Position numbers and translations under genes: made by a program. The notes beneath the pieces are model-generated. The model saw only the letters and a list, made by a program, of their open reading frames with translations, was not told where the DNA came from and made no database searches. Positions 12,901-21,900 of a stretch of 64,000 bases of DNA are shown here, piece after piece; position 1 is the first letter of the stretch; each line of letters opens with the position of its first letter. The DNA is from Phoronis australis (taxonomy: Eukaryota; Phoronida; Phoronidae), in NCBI GenBank assembly GCA_002633005.1, contig NMRA01000007.1, positions 1,244,564 to 1,308,563 on the forward strand, in the 5' to 3' direction.

Positions 12901-15900
12901 TGACTCAATGACATTTTCAGCGTATGGTTCTGCGGCTAGCTGTTTTATCTCGACCGCCCGGCATTGCTCACTTGCCGTTGCGCCAAACATGCTCGGCAAA
13001 GAATTAGGCCTAAGACAAGAATCGGTGTTAAGCGGCCGTGAGCTACTCGTCAATCAAGAATAAAATTTCGAGCCACGACATAAATATGTGATAAAACGCC
13101 ACAAAACAGCGATGTTTCAATTCATTCTTAAACAATCGCCTTACCAAACTTCGTGGTGGAAAAACATTTATTTTTCATGCAAGATGTCCAGATTATCCTA
13201 TTTATATCACTTGCAATAGGCCTATCGCACTGCGGCACTGTTCGGTCTCGCTGTTAGCAAGCAATGTCTCAGTCGGCTGACAGTCGTGACTTGGAAATGC
13301 CGTCAAGTAATAAAACGGCCTCTTCCAATATGCATCTCGTTTTTTATGGCCAAAGATAGCGGCGGGAATCAGCACGCACGTAGGGCCTACGAGTGAGCAC
13401 CTGTCAATCACATGTTGATGTCAAGGTAACATGCACTGCAAAGTGTGGGAACTTGCGCACGTGCACCAAAATGACTACAAAGTCACACATCAAAAGAGAA
13501 TAGCCCTAAGTAACAAAAACGGGCGTGACTATGTACTTTTAAGCTGTTGTTACGAAAGACCCAGTTCTTTACGATATTCCTCCGTTGCCAATGTTCCCCA
13601 AAACTGCGATGTCAAGTCTATTCCGATATTTCCCGCTCGATGCTCCCTAAGCCCATGCCCGTAGCTAGCTGTGTGCATCTCCTACCCACTATCGCCAATT
13701 TTCAGTCAGTCTACGTCGTAGATATTTCAGACTCGAATGGTAAGAAACTGGCCAATGTATAAACAAAATTATTCTGGATGGCAAAAAGGGGATGTGGAAA
13801 CGATATTTCACAGTCACGCTTATACGTGGGGGCTGACGCAAGAAAAAATAAAGAACAGCCAGCGACAATAGTTAAATCTGGTAACGCCAGTTTGACTGAG
13901 ATGCAGTAAGCAAAAAACAAAATTTGACTAGCTGTTTTTTATTACTTCAAGATCATACACAAACAAACATTATTGCCAACCTTTGAATTCAGAAATCGAT
14001 AGGCAGCAACGAAATCGGTAACCCAGTAAGGCACTTGTACTGTCCCTTCGGTCGCCACACGTCCTCTACAACCCGGCAGTTACATTCATCAAAATGAGAA
14101 TTTGAAATCTTTCCGTGAGTTGTGAGATTTCTTCAAAATACGAGAGCTTCCCACCTTAAGAGAATTTGGAGGGTTGGCAAAACCATTGTCACATTTGTCT
14201 GGCCTGATTTTTTCGAATATATATTTTATCTAGTGCACTGCAGACCGAAACTCAGTGCGGCAGACAAAGTCGCTGAAAGCGGAGGTTTTGACGCCGGCGC
14301 CGTTCTTAAACTTTGTAAACATGGGAAGAAAATAAAGTGACAAAAACGTTAAAGTATTATATTTTGAAGTGAGTCCATGACCCAAGACAAGAACTCCTTA
14401 CTTGTATTGTAATTCACATTGCTAAACCACCGTCTTGAAGGCCCGGCGTTGTTACGCTCATTGTGATCATCGATCTTTTTGTAAAAGTCGGGGAATCACC
14501 GTTTCCTTAGCACTGGGCGCTAAATCTTCATTCTTTAAAAGTACGGGATGGGCGCTTAACCGAGAGGTGGGCGCTTAACTGGAAATCTTCAAAAATCGTA
14601 GGGGGGCGCTTAACTGAGCAGTGGGCGGTTAAATCGAAAATCCACCTAAAGTAGGGGGTGGGCGGTTAACTGAGCATGGGCGTTAACCCGAATGATTACG
14701 GTAAGAACATGGCATTCTAATAAGAGACGAGAAAAGAAAATTAGTGATCGTGTATTAAAACAAAAATATGGGTCAACCTCAGGGGCGAAATCAGATCATG
14801 TGGACCAAAATAGAGCAATGTTGTCCAATGTTAGTTAAAGTTTTGTAGCGATATTTTCACAAGAGTTTCTGCCCTAATGTCAAAGCATTACAACCTGTTC
14901 TTCTTTTGCCAGGGGTCTCTCATCTGTGTAGTCCAGACACTGTAATAGCTTCCAACACACTACGACTTGATATTAATGAAGTAGTGGACAGGACAAGCAA
15001 TAAAGAGGTACTGTAGTTTCTGAATTCTGTTTTCCTCTACTTTCTATTTCTATATTCTATATTTCTTTATTCTATGTTTCTTTATTCTCTATTTCCATGT
15101 TCTCGATTTCTGTATTCTCTAATTCTCGATTATCTATTTTGCTGTTCTCTATCTATCTATTCTCTATTCTCTGTTCTCACTAGGTAGTAATTTGCAGAAG
15201 TTGTGTTATGCTTATCTTGTGTGTGAATTTCATGAAAAGTCCCAATTGTCAAATCATTTGATAGAGTTTGTAGGATATAATTCTCACTGGCGTTTCATGA
15301 AACTCTTAATTCATGAAGCGCATGATGGAGCTGATTCAGGATGTTGACCATGGGGTCCAACATTCGGGTCACTATAGTTTTTCCATTACAGTTGTTGCGA
15401 ACGTTTTGTCCTGTCAGCACGCCATCTTTTGGCCACTTCACCTGACCTAATGACTAAGTCTGAAAAGATTTCTGCCCCTACCTTGACTCGAATCCAGGAC
15501 CTTCTGCTAACCATGCAACTGAGCCATCGGGACCACTGGTCAAACACAGAAATCCAATCAGACTTAGTAGTGGGCGTCTTACCCTTGATCTCCATTGTGT
15601 GTATAACTATATCTATCTCAATATGGCGTGGAAATATGTTGCGAACATTTTGTCCCATCAGCACACCATCTTTTGGGCACATCACGTGCCCCAGTCGGGG
15701 GCAAAAATCTTTTCAGATTTAAATTCATTAGGTCACGTGATGTGGCCAAAAGATGGCGTGCTGACGGGACAAAATGTTCGCATCATATTTCCACGCTGTA
15801 TTGAGATAGGTATATTGTTACAGTTGTTGTAAACGTGGCATAGCAGGGAGTTGTTATAAAACCAGGAATGGTATATTACAGATGGTTGCGACATCAGCTT

Positions 15901-18900
15901 GTTAGGCCAAAAAACAAAATTGGTTCTGGTCTTTACCCACCTCATTTGGAGACATGCACTCACCAACAAAAATACCCAACGGCATCAGTTTCAAGTAATG
16001 TCTCATTTTTATGCGCCCGCATATTTATATGTGGATGCCGTCATCTCCGTCCGTCCGGCATCCGTCTGGCATCCGGTGTCCGCTGCTCTATCTCCAAAAC
16101 CCTTTAACATACGTTCATGAATTGTGGCTCATATGTTCCATTCATGAATGGGACGGCAGGAGCGAATTTTCGGATGGATCTAACTACCGGTGTGCCCCCT
16201 AGTGGCAATTTTAGTTTTTTACACTTACCTTTATATCTTAAAATGTCCTTAACAGATTTTCATGAAATTTGGTATGTAGGCACCTATTAGTAAGATGACA
16301 CTATCCTCCTATTTTCGAATGGATTCGACGGAGTTTGCACCACCTAGTGGCCATTTTTACTGTTTTCGAGTCGTTTTTTCTTTGCGTCCACCCCTCTATC
16401 AACCAAACCGCTCAAAGGATGATTGTGAAAATTGGCATGTATGTGTTTACTATAAAGAGGAAAATTGACGATGATTTTCCGACGATTTTGACTACTGTGG
16501 CGCCTCCTAGTGGCAGTTTGTTTTTTTTGCGCTTATGGATGTATCTCCTAAATGGTTTGCAGGATCTTTACTTAAATTAGTATGTGTTTTATATGATACT
16601 GACTACGGATGACAACGACTTTTGGACAGATCTGACTAATGCTGTGCCCCTAGTGGCAATTTTAGTTTTTTACGTTTAACTCTGTATCTTCAAAGGTCCT
16701 CAACAGATTTTCATCAAATTTTAAATATAGGCATCTATTGGTGTGATGGCTCTATCTTCCTGTTTTTGGATGGAATTGAGGTATTTTGCACCACCTATTG
16801 GCCATTTTGCTGTTTTCAAATCTTGTTTTTGGCTTCCACCCTTGTATCAACCAAATCATTTGAACATTTATATTAAATATACATGTTCTCAGTGTGAAAA
16901 CGACCTTTGATGATGGTGACTGGCTACTGTGGCGCCTTCTAGTGGTAGCTTTGTTTTGTGCCCATAGTTGTATCTCCTAAGGCCACTGCAGTATGTTTAC
17001 TAAATTTAGTAACACAGTGTATTTATATTTAGATAACAACAGACAACGACTTTCAGGCAGATCCAACAGACACTGTGCCCACTAGTGACAATTGCATTTT
17101 ATTCTGTTTTCCTTTGTTTGTCTGAAGTTCCTTGACAGATTTTTATGAAATATGGCATATTCCTGTTTTTATATGGATTGTATGTTTTGCGCCATCTAGT
17201 GGCCATTTTTATGATACAAATAAATAATCCTAAAAGCACACCATTTGCAATACATTTGTGGGCGCATTTCAACGCTCCGCGTTGCTCTTGTTTTGAAAAG
17301 TTGCACAAAGGCATGTAAGTAAAGTTTGAGTGAAAAACGAATCCTGAGTCATTTTTACTCATCCTAGGTGGATTTTCTTTAAAGGTAAGCAACTAAACAG
17401 ATACCCTACCACCCATTCTATTTTCAACAACAACACAGATCATAACCAACTATGCTTTTTTGGCCTAATAAGTTATCTGATTTTTGTGCATATAAAAATG
17501 TTGAAATTCGGCTTTGGCCAAATGTGTCATTCTTCTAATTTTATGTGTTCACTAAATTCCTAGAAGAGCTCAAAATTTTATCTTGTGCTGCTTGATTTTA
17601 ATGGACTCAATAATGTGAATGAATTATCCTCTAATGTACCATTATATGTATTTTGTTCAAAATTGAGTTATTAGACAAATTGCTTGTTAAGTGCTCTTCA
17701 CTGTAACACACAATGTGATTAATTTGTAACTTTGGTTTGTTCTCACTGGCTACCATAACACAAAACTGTCATTTGTAAAATTTTGGAACATTTTTACAAT
17801 GTAAAATGGAAAAATTCTATTTTTGGCAAATATTTTTGTGCCAAGTTCATGCCGCGAATTAATTGTTAATTCCACTAGTCTGTCGTGTTATGCATTGGTT
17901 GGAGAATGTTTATCTGACTTTTGTCCAACTCAGTGTTAATTAAGGCAAGCCGAAGTTGAAACTTGAATGAATCAATTTAGCAGTGGTCAGTCTTCCTGTT
18001 GAAGCTATCGATGAACTCCATTCAGTCCACTGGGTTGTCATGTGTGTAGGAATGCAACTCGTAACGATGTTAAAGAACCTAAATAAAGGTTTCTGTGTTC
18101 TATATGCAGTACAAGCCAAAGGTATTCAGACAAAATGACCAGTAATTCCCAGTCAAGATGACAGGGTGGAAGTTGAATTCATCGTTTGAGCAGACGTCTT
18201 TCCTTGAGATCGAGAACTTGAAGAAGAACTAACTAGACCCTTACTAAAGGTGGCTGAGCCATTTTGTAATTAGAATTTTTTCACCCAAAAAGTTATTACC
18301 AGCCATTTTTGCAGTTCACAGTATTAGCTATCTCAAGTTGACGGGGAAATGGTATTTTGTCTGATTACTTGTGTGTTGTACTAAAGGAATGCTGACTCGC
18401 GCTATTAAAGAACAAAACAAAGGATTCCCCCTCCTATACATGAATCAAAACAATGATGATGCTGGATGGGACTCTAACTCATGTTATTTATAATGTTAAG
18501 ATACATTCGTCTTTTCCAGAGGACCCTTGGTCTGAGGTTTTTATTCCCCGTTTTCTGTATACCCGAAGTAGAAATTACACCTAGCAAGTATACCTCTGCC
18601 ACCACTATAGAAAAAGGTAAGACATCTCTAGTGAGGAACACAGTCCAGGGCCCGGTCTCTAATCTTTGTACTCGAAACGAACTCGAAACTATTTTTGGCA
18701 ATTTCTCTGCTCCTTTTGTGCGAACTTAAGATAATTTGTTATCAGACTGTGCTCGAATACATTATAGTTTATGCAAAGGAGTTTCTAGTTCAAGTTTGGA
18801 ATTGAAGACCCTTATATTCGTGCTACAAACTCGAGTAAAAACTCGAAATTTCTAGTTTAAACTCGAATTTATTGCTTTAATATTGGGTTTACAAACTGTG

Positions 18901-21900
18901 AACTAAGGGTAATAAATTATCTACGTAAGTTATTGTGTTCTCGAGCATAGAATAATAGACACTTATCTTGAGTTCGCCCAAAAGTAGAGTAGAAAATGCC
19001 AAACCTAATTTTGAGTTCCATTTCGAGTAAAAAGATTGGAGACCGGGCCCAGGTAAAAATTGACAGCTGGATGATGATCATCCCACAGTTGGAGTTTGCT
19101 AATAGGAAATCAGTCCAGCTGCGGCTTGGGGTGCTTGATCACCTATTGAGTCCTGTATGACACCTTATTAAGTCATAAAACTATATGTGCCTGTAATTGA
19201 CTGTTGGCAACCCAGCCAGATGGCTCTGCATTGTGTTGGCAGGGAATTGGGTAATTGAATCTTGTGCTTCAGTTCTCAAATTAAATTGGTTTTTGGCTTG
19301 AAATTTCTTCTGTACTAGGTTGATCATGGAGATAAAAAAATAAGGTCTGTCTTGTGTTACATTATTGGATAATGTTCTGCTCTTTATAGAGACTATGAGG
19401 GTGGAGGTAGTCCTAGGCTATTAGCATTGATAAATATCTTTGCATATTGATCTGAGTAGAGTTCAAATTCAGTTTATTGCGAATGATCAGAAAAATAGGA
19501 AAAATTTTCATCTCTGTCATTGCAACTGTGAAGCTGAAAGTTGCTGGTAATTTTTGTATTCTGTTGAGTGTAATGGAAGCAAGTTCATCCACCGACCGTA
19601 TCAACAAATTATGAACCCATTTAGAGACATGCGTGTTTGTGAGGTCTTGAATGCTTGGAGTATGGGCGTATAGTATAACTAAGTTATTTCAATTTGGTAT
19701 ATTAGCAGGACTAGGATGACTTAGAAGCTTCACTGATTGCTTTATAAGTGTTGTAATGGAATGTATTAAGCCGCCTAAAAGAGCTCCTACTTTCATGTTG
19801 GGTAATGATGAGGTGCCATATTGATTTTCATTTATTTCATTCGACCTACTCCATCTTCATTAGCACTCCACTGGCAACAGTTGAGTTTTCCCAGAGCTCC
19901 TCGAAAAACATGGAATTATGGGGATAAGCGGTTTCATCTGTTATTGTATGTGCCGAGACCTTGTTGTGAAATAGATTAATAGATATCTTGTGAGATTGGA
20001 TTTCAATTAAAACAGGTTGTTCAAAGTTTTTTTCGGAAATGTAATCCTGAATAGTGTTCTTGAGACAATTTGTATGTATGGCAACATTGGCTGTTCATGG
20101 GAGGGGACCGGGGGTCCAGACCCACCTTTGGACCCCCCTTTTAACCAAAGTGTGGAACGAAAAGCACGAGAAAAGTTCATTTCTTATTACTTTAATTTGT
20201 CTTTCATTTTGTAATTCTGTTTTTTCTTACTATCTGTTTGTTTTTTACTGAGGGCCCCCATGGAAAGCAGTGTGAACTGATGGGGCTACCTTCATTGTAA
20301 ATATTACATTAATTATAATAATTATAATTTCTATAAACCACTGGGTGCAGAGATGACGACACTAAGTTTCTTTACTGGTTTTCTTCTCATTGTTTTTGAT
20401 ATAAAATTCTCTTCTGAAATTATCATTTTACTTGTAACCCTCTGTTGTAAAAAGCTGGATCTGCCTTTGGTCAAGCCACATGTTATAGTTTTTGATGAAC
20501 TATATTTAAGTCTTTGAAATAATTGAAAAAACCTTTTTGGCAATGAACATGCAGTAAACATTCTTTAAGTTGGTATAAAAATATTTGTAATAATTTCCAT
20601 TTTTGAAAGGCTTGCCGTACTACATTGCTCTGAACTCTCAGAATTTCACCAAATACTGTGCTATACAATTTAAATGCCCTGGGGTCTTTTTCATAAAAAT
20701 GACTTAATTAGTAATAAAAGTTTTAAGTCACGAATATAGTATACCGGTACGTACAAAATTATGCAAGAAGAATGATTTTAGGAGGATGAAAACTACCTGT
20801 TCATGTTGGAAGTCATTTGGACTGCTGAAAGTGCTATGCATGTTTCTGGCATTGTTCATTGCAGTGAGGAAGCTTCTGGAACGTATGGGTAAAACTTTAT
20901 TTTTTCGATCTGGAGGTGAGCCCCTCATTCTGACGGAGGAGCAGAGGGAAGCTAGGAAATTTGGTAAGTTAAAGTTCTGGGATCCCAATAAAGGCCATCT
21001 GCAAGATGTGTACAGTGTGTAGTTACATTGAGTCTGCACACTGAGCAAAAGATGTTAAGGGACTGGCTAGATAGTTATCTACTCTGGGTTTTATCCTGGA
21101 TTGTGAAAATACAGTGTCTGAAATCATAAATCTGTTCTCGACTGATAATCCTTCATCGTATGCTCCTGGGTGCTCATTTAGAAAGAGACATTTTTTCCTC
21201 AAAAATTCTAATACTGCTATTGTTTTCTTAGCTGAAAATACCAAAATATGTCAGTTTTATGGTTTCATTGGTATTTGTGGTAATTTCTGCTCAAGAAGTA
21301 ATGTGGAAATAATAAAGGACAGCTTGTCTTGGCCACAGGTTATAAAGACTTTACTAATAACTGCAATAAATAGAAATTCATAGTGACACACTTCCTATTA
21401 TTAACTGTAAAGTATCTTCAGGTGAATAGTGGCTAAACATCAAGTGTTTTAACAGGAAGTCAGTTAAACCATAGTACTCAAGTTCAACCTCTAATCTATT
21501 GCTTGTATCTTGTGCGCATTGTTTAACTACCTTTAGTTTAAACTCTCAATGTTTATCCTGAATGCATCTAAAGATTCTTTTGATTTAAGAGAAGCGTCGT
21601 ATTTTACTGAAAATTTCTATATTATGGTTGTTTTTTAAATTCTTGAAATAATAAACTTGGTATAATGTAAATAAATGTGAAAATTAAAATCATTATTTTG
21701 TTTGTCGTGAACCCTTTTATTTTTCTTTTCCTGCCTTCCTAGAAAACGTGCAAATTGCTAAAATTTTAATTCCTGAAGCAAAGCCTGGTATGTTAGTGCC
21801 TCTCATGAACAGTTCGTAGTTACAAATGTCCGTAGAAATTTGTTATTAAACTGAAGCTGTTGATTCTTGAAAACTACCTTTTTCAAATCAAAATTTCAAG

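Noticed and set aside
16335-16580. 81-codon ORF and similar ones at 27218 and 27596
   Set aside because: They are frames within the CTAGTGG repeat modules, are not conserved as protein between modules and contain stops in the equivalent frames.
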